Part shown: positions 44,257-53,090 of the stretch, piece after piece
Numbering within the stretch: the stretch's first letter is position 1
How the letters are laid out: the number at the start of each line of letters is the position of its first letter
From: Rhynchopus sp. YZ270_cl-10
Lineage: Eukaryota > Euglenozoa > Diplonemea > Diplonemida > Diplonemidae
Assembly (NCBI GenBank): GCA_964035575.1
Contig: OZ037898.1
Span: 1,240,001-1,304,000, forward strand
Length of the DNA stretch: 64,000 bases
Direction: 5' to 3'
Translations under genes and position numbers: made by a program
Notes under the pieces: model-generated
What the model was told of the DNA's origin: nothing
The model's database searches: none
The model's input: only the letters and a program-made list of their open reading frames with translations

Positions 44257-44329
44257 GCGAGGTTGGCGCAGTCGGGAGCGCGTAGGTCCCATAATCCTAA
44301 GGTCGTCAGTTCGATCCTGGCACCTCGCA
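44257..44329 (+). tRNA. tRNA-Met(CAT) with C33
   Basis: Acceptor GCGAGGT/ACCTCGC. Loop CCCATAA in stem TAGGT/TCCTA, with a T-T mismatch next to the loop. The normal TTCGATC T loop and G1-C72 pair favour elongator Met. C33 is present. Confidence 0.92.
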
Positions 44330-44414
44330 CTTTTTTGTGTGTCTTTTTCCTTTGTGTGGGATTTTCAGCAAAATTTCCACCTTCATGCTAAACGCATTGA
44401 AGCCCTAAATCATG

Positions 44415-44485
44415 GGCCCTATGGTGTAGCGGTAGCACTATGGATTCCAAATCCATCAACGGCGGTTCGATTCCGTCTAGGGTCA
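44415..44485 (+). tRNA. tRNA-Trp(CCA)
   Basis: Stem ATGGA/TCCAT, loop TTCCAAA. Confidence 0.94.
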
Positions 44486-44567
44486 TTTCTTTTTTGTCAC
44501 ACTTTCCTTTCTGTGTTGTCTTGAAAAACTTCTTCGCAGGAGAAACAGCAAAAGCATCTTAATCAGC

Positions 44568-44639
44568 GGCGATTTAGCTCAGTGGCAGAGCATTGGTCTT
44601 GTAAACCAAGGGTCGGGGGTTCGATCCCCCCAGTTGCCT
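44568..44639 (+). tRNA. tRNA-Thr(TGT)
   Basis: Stem TTGGT/ACCAA, loop CTTGTAA. Confidence 0.95.
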
Positions 44640-44793
44640 TTCTATTTTTTGGTGATGTGATGTGATGCGGTTGTGCTGAAGAAGCAGCAACTGAGCACTG
44701 GATGTGACAGGCAGGAACGCAGAAGGGAGATGGCCTGGCCGCTATACTCCAGTACAGGCCCGAGCGAGTGCTCACAGAATGGGCTCCAAAAAC

Positions 44794-45118
44794 CAGCACA
44801 GAATGGAATGGCTGGAGACTTATAGGCTTACTGTAAGGATTTGTTAGGAGTGGAAAAAAAAACTCCTGACCCGGGTATTGAATTTTCAGATCATTTTCTC
44901 AGTCACAATGCAAGCACAGAATGGAAACGAAAAACCAGCACAGAATGGAATGGCTGGAGTCTTATAGCCGTGTTCCATTCTGTGCTTGGTTTTGGTTTCC
45001 ATTCTGTGCTTGCATTGTGACTGAGAAAATGATCCGAAAATTCAATAGCCGGGTCAGGAGTTTTTCCATCTGAATTATGGATTGCTAAGGATTTCCCAGC
45101 CATTCCATTCTGTGCTGG
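44794..45118. repeat. Fold-back (inverted) repeat
   Basis: About 97-bp arms at 44854-44950 and 44970-45066 are nearly perfect reverse complements around a loop of about 20 bp. Looser pairing extends outward to CAGCACAGAATGGAATGGC and its complement. The word CCATTCTGTGCT occurs several times. No gene inside; it could be a fold-back mobile element. Confidence 0.8.
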
Positions 45119-45457
45119 ATTCCACCACTCTGTACTGGTGAGTCGCCAAGAAGCGGCAGCTGAGCACACTGGACATGCCCAGAAAGGAGATAAGTTGTGG
45201 GGCTGAAACGTGCTATCCCCAGCAAAAGGGTCTGGCACTTTTCGCGAGTGGAAGCAGTTCACACCTGGTTGAACGCAAAACCTACACCGGTCGGTGGGAG
45301 TCCTGTGTTGGTTCGGAAAACACATATTTTCACCCAAATTCCACTCTCAACTTGCCAACGAAACAGAACTGAGATCAAGTGGAGGAAATATTTTTTGGTT
45401 TTCATTTGCCTCAAAATCTCAGAAACCTGCAAAATCGTGAACATTCAAAAAGAAAAG

Positions 45458-45530
45458 CACCTCCCGCGGGGCTCGAACCCGCGACCACAAGGTTAAGGGC
45501 CTTGCGCTCTACCGACTGAGCTAGGGAGGC
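45458..45530 (-). tRNA. tRNA-Lys(CTT) with C33, copy 2
   Basis: Same sequence as the gene at 40441, including loop CCCTTAA, in the opposite orientation. Confidence 0.94.
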
Positions 45531-45638
45531 TCACATTCATTTAAACCAAAGAATCATTGTGGGGGGTGGTCATGCAGAAAAGTCTCTTGTCCTAAATTTG
45601 ACCACCCCAGAGAAAAGGAAAGAAGGTAAAACTATTAG

Positions 45639-45711
45639 GCCCGTGTAGCCCAATGGATAAGGCGTTCGCTTCCTAAGCGAAAGATTGTGGGTTCGATCCC
45701 CACCATGGGTA
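45639..45711 (+). tRNA. tRNA-Arg(CCT)
   Basis: Acceptor GCCCGTG/CATGGGT, loop TTCCTAA; normal U33. Confidence 0.94.
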
Positions 45712-45743
45712 TTCTCTTTTTCACTGGGAAGTGAAAATATGGA

Positions 45744-47946
45744 GGGGAATAGTCAGTTATACCCTACCCTTTTTTTGAAATGGTCAGAGATACCCGAAAA
45801 TAAGTTCAGATATACCCGAAAACCAGAAATAGGGCATAACTGACTATATCTGAACTTATTTTCGGGTATATCTGAACTTTTTTCGGGTATCTCTGAACTT
45901 ATTTGGGGTACCCACTTATTTGGGGGTACCCCCTTTGATTTTTTGCCCAGTGGGTGAGTGACCCACCATGAGGGAATGCGACAGCAGAGACAGTATTGAA
46001 GCAGCATGGTATGATTTTCACCCCTCTACCCCACACACAGCCACTTTTAGTGGGGGTAAATACCCGCAAACCCGCAAACCCTTATACATGGTCCCTCGCT
46101 TCGCTTGGGAACCATTAGTGCAGCAGGAAACTCTCTGTAGCGTGAAAAAAGGCTACCTTATTTCGCGGAAATACATAGTTATTACCACTTTTTTCATTAA
46201 CCTCACCCTTCCCGACTACTGCGTTTGTATACCATAACTTAATCACACCCCACATTTACACTCATCACAGGATCGTGAAATCTGAACTGCATCCGTGATT
46301 GCGATGAGCGCCGCTCTCCGACATTCAACAACTCAAAATCCAAGGCTTCACCCAAATCAATCTATTCTAGATTTGTTTGTGGACGAAGACCTGGGGGTGG
46401 GAACACTTTGTCAGTCACTGCTATAGCCATTAACCCAGGGAGCATAGCTAGTGCAAGAAATTCGACTTTGGAAACCTTCCGGAAAGTCTGTCCTCTGCTT
46501 ACGGAGGACGAGGCACAAGAAAATATTGCGTTCCCCCAGAAAACCAGTGCACATTTCACACTCCTTGTGGGTGGTCTTGTTGCCTTTTTTGTCACAGTAA
46601 TTTTGGCCCAGGCATGCTCTTGAAGCATGACAATTTAGTGTGTATGGGGCAGGGTGTTGTTTTGTTCTGAATTCTCTTTGTTATAACATCTAAGTCAATC
46701 GCGGGTGGTGGTTTGTGTAGCGTGAGGCACTCTTTTTAGCAAACTTCCTGCGGCTGCTAAGTGTTATTTCTTCGGATTTAACAACGTACAGCGTAACATA
46801 GTGGTTTAGCCTGGTCGACACAACCTTTGATAGATATGGGATAACCAACCCCCTTCGACCCCTCGTGGGTTCACTGAACAAGCCCTCGTGGTAGTTAAAC
46901 GCGATTGACATTTACATTTCTTAGAGATGAAAGAACAAGATAACACTTCTGTACCCGCGCATCAAAATTGTGGAAAACTTTGCACCCCAAACACCCTCAA
47001 CAACGCCCGCCAAAAGGCGCCCCTTGTTGCTGGGAGTTGGTTCTCATGATACCTGCACAGCGGGCATTCCTCTGAGTCCAACGCATGTTTGGCCTGTCTG
47101 CGGCGTTGTACTTCAGGTGCACGAAGACAGGGTCTGGTGGTAAATTTTGCGTAGTACTGCGACGTAGTGCTGCGTGGGTCTGGAAACCTGGGTACCTGGG
47201 TACAGGAAATTTGTTGTGGAAGACATCAACCACCATGCATTGAGGAGGGTAAGACAGTGTTCGCAGTTTCTACCTGATAGCATTACAACATTTAACTTCT
47301 CCACGGGGGTCTTGGGCCGTTCACTCGGTTCTACCTTGACTACCGGAAGATATTCTTGAGGCCTTTTTGGTCTCTAGAATATCCGGTCTTCCCGAACGGA
47401 GGCACACTTTGTGTGTTACTACGACCTGGCAATTTCCAGCAGTAGGTTAAGTAATCTTTCTTGTAAATTGTTGGATCATTATCTCCTCAGTGCATGAATG
47501 CCCCACGTGACTGGACACTTTTGTGTTTGTCATGTGGAGCTGTGGTTGCTCTTTCACGACTTTTTTCCTGTTCCTGGGTACCTGGACCTGGACCTGGTAT
47601 CTGGGTATCTGGGTATCTGGGTATCTGGGTATCTGGGTATCTGGGTATCTGGGTATCTGGGTATCTGGGTATCTGGGTATCTGGGTATCTGGGTATCTGG
47701 GTATCTGGGTATACCCGAAAACCAACTTTTTTGGGGTACCCGAAAAAAGTTGGCGATATGGTCAGACATGCCCGAAAATAAGTTGAGAAATAGTCAGAGA
47801 TACCCGAAATACCCGAAAATAAGTTCAGATATTGGTCAGTTATGCCCTATTTTTGAAAATGGGGCATCTCTGACCAATATCTGAACTTATTTTCGGGTAT
47901 CTCTGACCATTTCAAAAAAAGGGTAGGGCATAACTGACTATTCCCC
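45744..47946. mobile_element. Non-autonomous DNA transposon, 2.2 kb, 9-bp target duplication
   Basis: The ends are inverted repeats: GGGGAATAGTCAGTTAT on the left and ATAACTGACTATTCCCC on the right, continuing inward through CCCTACCC and GAAATGGTCAGAGATACCCG. It is flanked by the perfect 9-bp duplication AAATATGGA at 45735-45743 and 47947-47955. Each end also folds back on itself (AAGTTCAGATAT with ATATCTGAACTT). A 9-bp duplication fits Mutator-like elements, 8-9 bp also Merlin/hAT. No transposase gene is seen; open frames inside are under 90 codons with no recognised domain. The interior may be captured host DNA. Confidence 0.85.
47595..47712. repeat. 8-bp microsatellite (GTATCTGG)n inside the DNA transposon
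   Basis: About 15 perfect units close to the right end of the element. Frames through it read as Gly/Ile/Trp/Val repeats and are not coding. Confidence 0.95.
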
Positions 47947-48137
47947 AAATATGGAAAATGATTTTTCAAGATTCTCTCACTATCTTGGGATTTTGGTGAC
48001 AACAAAGATATGGCAAAATACTTTCACAAAAATGCACTTTTCCAAACTTCCTCATCTTGGGATTTTGGTGGTCGAAAAGATGTGGAAATAATTTTTCTAA
48101 ACAATTCCCAAGCAAGAAACTACCTAAATAAAAAGAG

Positions 48138-48209
48138 GGGCTCAGCAGGGAATCGAACCCTGGACCTCTCGCACCCGAAGCGAGAATCATGCCACTAGAC
48201 CACTAAGCC
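48138..48209 (-). tRNA. tRNA-Pro(CGG)
   Basis: Loop TTCGGGT in stem CTCGC/GCGAG. The body is close to tRNA-Pro(AGG). Confidence 0.95.
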
Positions 48210-48303
48210 ACTGATTATTTTCTTCATCCAGATTTACATGATGGCGTTAATATTCAAAAGTCAGAAATTCTTCTCTCCAAAACTTGGTCTAAAAAAAAGT
48301 ATT

Positions 48304-48375
48304 TTCCGCTGCGGGGAATTGAACCCCGGTCTGCCGGGTGAGAGCCGGCTGTTCTAACCACTATACTACAGCGGA
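48304..48375 (-). tRNA. tRNA-Glu(CTC)
   Basis: Stem GCCGG/CCGGC, loop CTCTCAC. Confidence 0.95.
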
Positions 48376-48465
48376 TCTGATAGTAGGCAAAACTATTATC
48401 TGCATGGGGACATCTTTTCGATCGTTGCATTGAACGAAAATGTGAAGGAAAGTTCAAAAAGAAAT

Positions 48466-48538
48466 TACAGCTAGTCGGGATTGAACCGACGATCTCTCGC
48501 GTGTGAGGCGAGCGTCCTAACCACTAGACGATAGCTGC
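48466..48538 (-). tRNA. tRNA-Val(CAC)
   Basis: Acceptor GCAGCTA/TAGCTGT, loop CTCACAC. Confidence 0.94.
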
Positions 48539-48602
48539 TACAATAATGACCGGAACTGTTTTCCACAAGAGGTGGGTTTTCTGCGGAAAAATGGTAATAA
48601 CG

Positions 48603-48684
48603 TGACGAGAGTGGGGTTTGAACCCACGCCTCCGAAGAGACCAGGGCCTAAACCTGGCGCCTTAGACCGCTCGGCCATCTCGCC
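48603..48684 (-). tRNA. tRNA-Leu(TAG)
   Basis: Loop TTTAGGC in stem CCAGG/CCTGG, long variable arm. Confidence 0.95.
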
Positions 48685-48743
48685 TTCCCAGTTTTTTATG
48701 ACTTTTGCAAAGAACAGAAAATGGTTTGAGAAGGGAAAAAAGT

Positions 48744-48816
48744 CTCCTCCTGTTGGGTTCGAACCAACGACCTGCAGGTTAACAGCCTGACGCGCTACCG
48801 ACTGCGCCAAGGAGGA
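48744..48816 (-). tRNA. tRNA-Asn(GTT), copy 2
   Basis: Same sequence as the gene at 41067; the flanks differ. Confidence 0.95.
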
Positions 48817-48905
48817 CCTGACAAGTGTGCTTTTTGTGTTTTGCACAATCTTGAAAACAAAACAAAAGGGATAGATTGAAAATGAAAATGAAAAAGAATA
48901 ACAAG

Positions 48906-48987
48906 TGACGAGAGTGGGGTTTGAACCCACGCCCCCGAAGGGACCAGGGCCTTAACCTGGCGCCTTAGACCACTCGGCCATCTCGCC
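48906..48987 (-). tRNA. tRNA-Leu(AAG)
   Basis: Near-copy of tRNA-Leu(TAG) with loop TTAAGGC. The two probably arose by local duplication. Confidence 0.95.
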
Positions 48988-49080
48988 TTCAATAAAAGCC
49001 AACAAGAATATGGAAGTGGGAATGCGTTTCAACCAGTCACAGAGGAGAATAACAAGGGACGAAACGGAGAAAAAGGAAAG

Positions 49081-49152
49081 TTCTCCTACGCGGATTCGAA
49101 CCGCGGTCGCGAGATTCAGAGTCTCGAGTGCTAACCACTACACCATAGGAGA
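49081..49152 (-). tRNA. tRNA-Gln(CTG)
   Basis: Stem CGAGA/TCTCG, loop CTCTGAA. Acceptor TCTCCTA as in tRNA-Gln(TTG). Confidence 0.95.
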
Positions 49153-49243
49153 TACAATTCTGTCGCTTCCTTCTTTTTCTTTGGTACCAAAAAGAATTGA
49201 GATCTGGAAATATCACAACAGTGTTTCCAAGCCAAAAAATGTT

Positions 49244-49316
49244 TGGAGATTGAGGGTATCGATCCCTCTACCTCTCGCATGCTGAGCGAGCGCTCTACCA
49301 TTTGAGCTAAACCCCC
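49244..49316 (-). tRNA. tRNA-Ala(AGC) with C33
   Basis: Acceptor GGGGGTT/AATCTCC keeps the G3-U70 pair. Stem CTCGC/GCGAG encloses TCAGCAT, so C33. The T loop is ATCGATA rather than TTCGANN. Confidence 0.92.
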
Positions 49317-49410
49317 TTACATTTCTTAAACGAATCTTTACAAGGTGGGGATGAAATTCAAAACCAAAAGGGGAAAAGTAACACACAGAAAATCTTGAAA
49401 CAAAAAAGAG

Positions 49411-49482
49411 AGGGCACACCCGGGTTCGAACCAGGGACCGTTCGGACTGCAGCCGAATGCTCTACCACTGAGCTATATACCC
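49411..49482 (-). tRNA. tRNA-Cys(GCA)
   Basis: Acceptor GGGTATA/TGTGCCC, stem TTCGG/CCGAA, loop CTGCAGT. Last tRNA of the cluster. Confidence 0.94.
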
Positions 49483-49565
49483 TTCAATAATCATGCTTTG
49501 CGCTGAATACTATCAGTTCACTTTTCAACCAACTTCTGTGTGTTACACCACAAATAAGGAAAAAA

Positions 49566-49684
49566 GGATTCAAGCACCCGGACTTCCCAGCTGGTCACCC
49601 ACGCCAGTACTATCCAGGCCTGCTGGTGCTTAACTTCTCAAATCAGGCGGGATGAGGTGTATTCACCAGAGTATGGCCGAATCC
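49566..49684 (-). rRNA. 5S rRNA: 5S rRNA, copy 1
   Basis: 119 nt, terminal stem GGATTC/GAATCC, 5' GGCCATAC, the AAGTTAAGCACC internal control region and GGCCTGGATAGTACTGGCGT. A five-T terminator follows the 3' end. Internal Pol III promoter as in other eukaryotes. Confidence 0.96.
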
Positions 49685-49832
49685 AATAATGGGTCTGGGT
49701 GGAAAACCTTTGAAGAGCTTTTTATTTCTGAGCTTGTTTTTGCTTCACTTGTGCAAAAGTGTCTTGGGTGTTGCATGGTACAGGAAACTTTATTTGTCTC
49801 CCCTGTTCCGCTGCACTCTGCATTAGGTCATT

Positions 49833-49991
49833 TCACCTAAAATAAGGCCAGTTTGCGATCTTCTTGGAGTATCTTGGTGTCCAGTACAGTGTTTCTGGCA
49901 TTGTGGACTTGCATGTTGTACAGGGCAACTGCCTGGGAATTAGTCCCACTTCTTGCAACAGTTTAGCTATTTCGGCATCCCCAGCGCGCAT
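49833..49991 (-). pseudogene. Remnant of an ISXO2/Merlin-like transposase N-terminus
   Basis: The minus-strand frame reads RAGDAEIAKLLQEVGLIP, then LPCTTCKSTMPETLYW and ends WPYFR at a TGA. The pattern LIP-x5-CxxC-xx-M is the zinc-ribbon lead-in of ISXO2/IS1016-type (eukaryotic Merlin) transposases. The frame is open about 30 codons further upstream without an ATG. No DDE catalytic part follows, so it is a fragment at best. Confidence 0.35.
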
Positions 49992-50124
49992 GATATTAAG
50001 CACAGGAGAATTTTTGGCTGCAGGTGCGCACGTCCCTTCTGGGGAGTATGGATGCCTCTTCCTCAGTTTTTGTTGTGCATTTTTGCACCTTTGCGCTCAT
50101 CTCCATCTCACCAAAGGTGAAATT

Positions 50125-50272
50125 GTGAATGCTGTCATGCAGCATTCACATTCCAGCATGCTCCTGTAGGCTGAAGCACCGTCGGTGGTGTAGTCTCCCC
50201 TCATTTCTGCTCTCTGGATAGTGCAACAAACACAGGGATACAAGACAGGGTTGTCTTGTTGGAGGTGGGTCA
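50125..50272 (-). promoter_or_regulatory. Orphan class II box with a downstream hairpin (possible unknown RNA gene)
   Basis: The box at 50240-50272 matches those of SRP RNA and RNA-A almost exactly. The same spacing predicts a start near 50216 reading CAGAGAGCAGAAATGAGG. About 70 nt on is a perfect 10-bp hairpin GTGAATGCTG/CAGCATTCAC (50125-50149). No T-run terminator follows for 370 nt, so a gene is not proved. Confidence 0.35.
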
Positions 50273-50321
50273 GGGTCTGGATGTCCTAAAACCACACACC
50301 AACACGGAAGAAAAGCAAAAA

Positions 50322-50440
50322 GGATTCAAGCACCCGGACTTCCCAGCTGGTCACCCACGCCAGTACTATCCAGGCCTGCTGGTGCTTAACTTCTCAAATC
50401 AGGCGGGATGAGGTGTATTCACCAGAGTATGGCCGAATCC
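50322..50440 (-). rRNA. 5S rRNA: 5S rRNA, copy 2
   Basis: Same 119 nt as copy 1. The 5' flanks of both copies share about 60 bp (AACCTTTGAAGAGCTTTTTA), so they were duplicated with flank. The 3' flank differs. Confidence 0.96.
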
Positions 50441-50725
50441 AATACTGAGTCAGGTTCGAAAACCTTTGAAGAGCTTTTTATTTCTGAGCTTGTTTTTGCT
50501 TCGGTTGTGAAAACCGGTTTGTGGGTCAGCAGGTTTAACAAGTTTGGCCAGTCCTTAGCACAGCACTTAGTGCGCTGCACTACTGCATCGGAGCAGGTGC
50601 CTGTGTGCTCACAGGTCACCACTCAGTGGTCGATCCCTCTAGACCAGTGTGCTGGGTTTACTGGGTTTACTGGGTAACATGATGGTTTGTGTGATCACGT
50701 TTGTTTTGGTTTGTTTGTTTAAAAA

Positions 50726-50880
50726 GGCGGGTTTGTGCAAAGCACAGCACCGCCGCTGTCAAAAATTTCACTGTGCAAGCCAGCCGAAGCTAGTGCCACC
50801 AGTATCCCCTGCGCAGTGCAATGCAAGGGCCACTGGTGTGTCGACGCCCTTGTTGATCAGGTCAGACACCAGTAAGGTAT
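50726..50880 (-). ncRNA. U1: U1 snRNA, intact copy
   Basis: Recognises 5' splice sites. 5' ATACCTTACTGG, stem-loop II with the CATTGCACT loop, stem-loop III with a CTTCGG tetraloop, Sm site AAATTTTTGAC at about 50762, and terminal hairpin GGCGGTGCTGTGC...GCACAAACCCGCC. The GCTTCCC box at 50934 is 54 bp upstream of this 5' end rather than 48, so the true +1 might be 6 nt earlier (GGTTACATACC). Confidence 0.87.
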
Positions 50881-50959
50881 GTAACCTCTAGCTGAGTTTA
50901 ACAACATGCGAAACTCCAACACCTTCAGGGAAGCGTAGTGGTTGTCAAGACTTAAAAAC

Positions 50960-51073
50960 AGATGAGACACAAAGGCCCCTTCAAAAATTATGCTTTCACT
51001 TAGTGGCTCTTACCCACGGTCATCTTTAGTAAAAGGCGAAAGATGAGTTCGATATGGGCAAGAACCGTGATAT
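50960..51073 (-). ncRNA. U5: U5 snRNA, second copy
   Basis: Same loop and Sm site as the copy at 28583. The box is GCTTCCA at 51121, exactly 48 bp upstream. Confidence 0.9.
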
Positions 51074-51250
51074 GGCTCTGTTTTGTTCTATTGCTGTATG
51101 CACTTTGCTACACATGGAAGCATGTTGAGAGCGAGGATAGTGTGGTAACTTCTTGATTGATCAAGATGTCCTTGAAGGTGAAAAAAGTAATGTGAAGCCT
51201 TTTTTGAGGTTTTTCTTAAAAACAAGCTGTAAGTGGAAGGGCTGTGCCTG

Positions 51251-51433
51251 GTACTCTTCCCTGCGCCATACAGGGGAGAGACAAAACAATACAAGAAGTA
51301 TGTGACAATCATCGCAAGTGCTCATGCTGCACATGCCCAACCTATGTCATCATCCAGCTTTGGTCTTGTGCCGAAGAAAACAATCTTCAACACGAATGCA
51401 CTCAAAAACAGATCCTGTGTAGAGTACAGTCTT
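51251..51433 (-). ncRNA. U3: U3 snoRNA, second copy
   Basis: Same sequence features as the copy at 28228. The box GCCTCCC at 51481 is 48 bp upstream. Not repeated in the later 4566-bp units. Confidence 0.7.
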
Positions 51434-51594
51434 GCCCTTGTTTGTTCCACCTATCGGCTGCACAGATGTCTACAGGGAGGCACATTGGTGGTGGTAGTTC
51501 TGGTGTGTTAGCTTTACGTGGTGTCTTTATGTTACCACCCCAACACGCTTCCCTGTTGACATAGCTTTGTGACACGACTGGGAGAAAAGGAGGT

Positions 51595-51740
51595 ATTCTT
51601 GCGCTCGGGATAATTCCATAAGCAATGACCAAATAGGGACGCTGTGGAGAGATTGCTGGTTGAAAACTACCCAATTCCCGCCATGGGCCGCTTCGGCGTT
51701 GCCACATTGGCAATTTGTGTAGCTGCTTCGGCGGCCTTGT
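51595..51740 (+). ncRNA. U4: U4 snRNA, unit 2
   Basis: Identical layout to the spacer copy. The box GCTTCCC at 51547 is 48 bp upstream. Confidence 0.92.
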
Positions 51741-51886
51741 TTTTACTACGATTGATCATCACCTTCGCTCACTTCCCTGTGACATGGGTGTGTAATCTGT
51801 TTGCCTTGTTGTTTCCTAGTAATATTGATCATCATCATGCTTCCCTGTACATGGGTGTCGAATTTGGTATGGACTAAAAAGAAGTC

Positions 51887-52076
51887 ATACCTTCTCGGCC
51901 TTTTGGCTAAGATCAAGTGTATTATCTGTTCTTATCAGCTTAATATCTGATACAGTGCCTTGTGCACTGATGATATTAACGCAATTTCTCATTGGGGTGA
52001 CGGGTCGCCAGGGCAACCTGGTCCGTTCACACATGTTGCCCTGGAGCTGCACAACATCCAGGAGTGGCATACCCTC
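51887..52076 (+). ncRNA. U2: U2 snRNA, unit 2
   Basis: The box GCTTCCC at 51839 is 48 bp upstream. The branch-site region reads GTGTATTATCTG. Confidence 0.93.
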
Positions 52077-52171
52077 TTTTTTAACAAAACAAAAACAAAC
52101 ACACAAAGGCAACATATCATACATACCATACATACCATACATACACAGTGGTTACCGGTAAGGGTTATTAA

Positions 52172-52287
52172 AAACAGAGGTCGGAGCGAGCCTCTCAATG
52201 TCAGAGGCTTCAAAGCATTTCACGAGAAAACTCGCCCCTGTCCTTCTTCATCACTATCACTTGACCGAACACTCCCCACAAGGAAGC
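52172..52287 (-). ncRNA. RNA-B copy, unit 2
   Basis: Same block as 28992-29107, with the box degenerate. Confidence 0.22.
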
Positions 52288-52358
52288 CTGTAAAAGGTGA
52301 TGCTTTTTTAGGCAACAACACAGACACAGGGGGGGTACTGGGTGGGGTAATATAAAAA

Positions 52359-52681
52359 AGGGTGCTTGCGTTGTGTGCTGGATCGGGACCACCAGTAAAC
52401 TGGCAGCCCCACATCCAGTTCTAATATTTGAAGTGTGAAATAGAACGCAGTCAGAATTAGTGTTACACGCTAATGTAAGAATAATCATCATGGGTAATAT
52501 TCTGTACGAACGTACGGGATTTACATCATATGAAAGTGGTTCCGCCTTGGGCCATATCAGGCCCACAGCAGGACACATCATAAAAATTGTAAAGAATTTT
52601 CTGATAAGAAAGGTCTTTTCAAGTTTTAGCTGTTGCTGAACGAGTTGTTTGGTTTCGAAGTAGCACACTAACTTAGCACCC
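52359..52681 (-). ncRNA. RNA-A copy, unit 2
   Basis: Class II box at 52705-52737. Sequence like the right-arm copy. Confidence 0.5.
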
Positions 52682-52810
52682 AAACATAGGGAGAGTATGG
52701 GAAAACAAGACAGGGTTGTCTTGTTGGAGGTGGGTCAGGGTGACACACACACACCTGTGCACTTTGTACATGCATCATATGTGTGAATGTTTTTTCTCAT
52801 GGTGACATAA

Positions 52811-52926
52811 AAAAGGCCAGTCTCTTTCGAGGCTGGCCATGTTTGACAAAGTTGTGTGAGAAGAATATAATCTTCATGCTTCCATACCAATGAAGTACAG
52901 AAACTGTAGCTTTAGAAATCGTTGGT
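52811..52926 (-). ncRNA. SL RNA: Spliced-leader RNA, unit 2 copy a
   Basis: Full copy. The base after the T-run differs (TATGTC instead of TACGTC). Confidence 0.9.
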
Positions 52927-53090
52927 TGCCCTTTTTCTTAACATTGCTCTAAGCACCAACATGTGCTGGTAAACATGCCACTTGTGGTGAATAATGTGGG
53001 TAGGAATGGTCTGGGCAACGTGGTGGGGTGTATCAACAACACATGTGTATGGTGATGTGGAAACAATGTTCACATGGAAAAATGTAAAAA

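Noticed and set aside
46408-46623. 71-codon frame with a hydrophobic C-terminal segment inside the DNA transposon
   Set aside because: No homologue recognised and no support beyond the open frame; could be captured DNA but not supportable.
47447-47884. Frames of Gly-Tyr-Leu or Tyr-Pro-Asp-Thr type
   Set aside because: Translation of the (GTATCTGG)n microsatellite.
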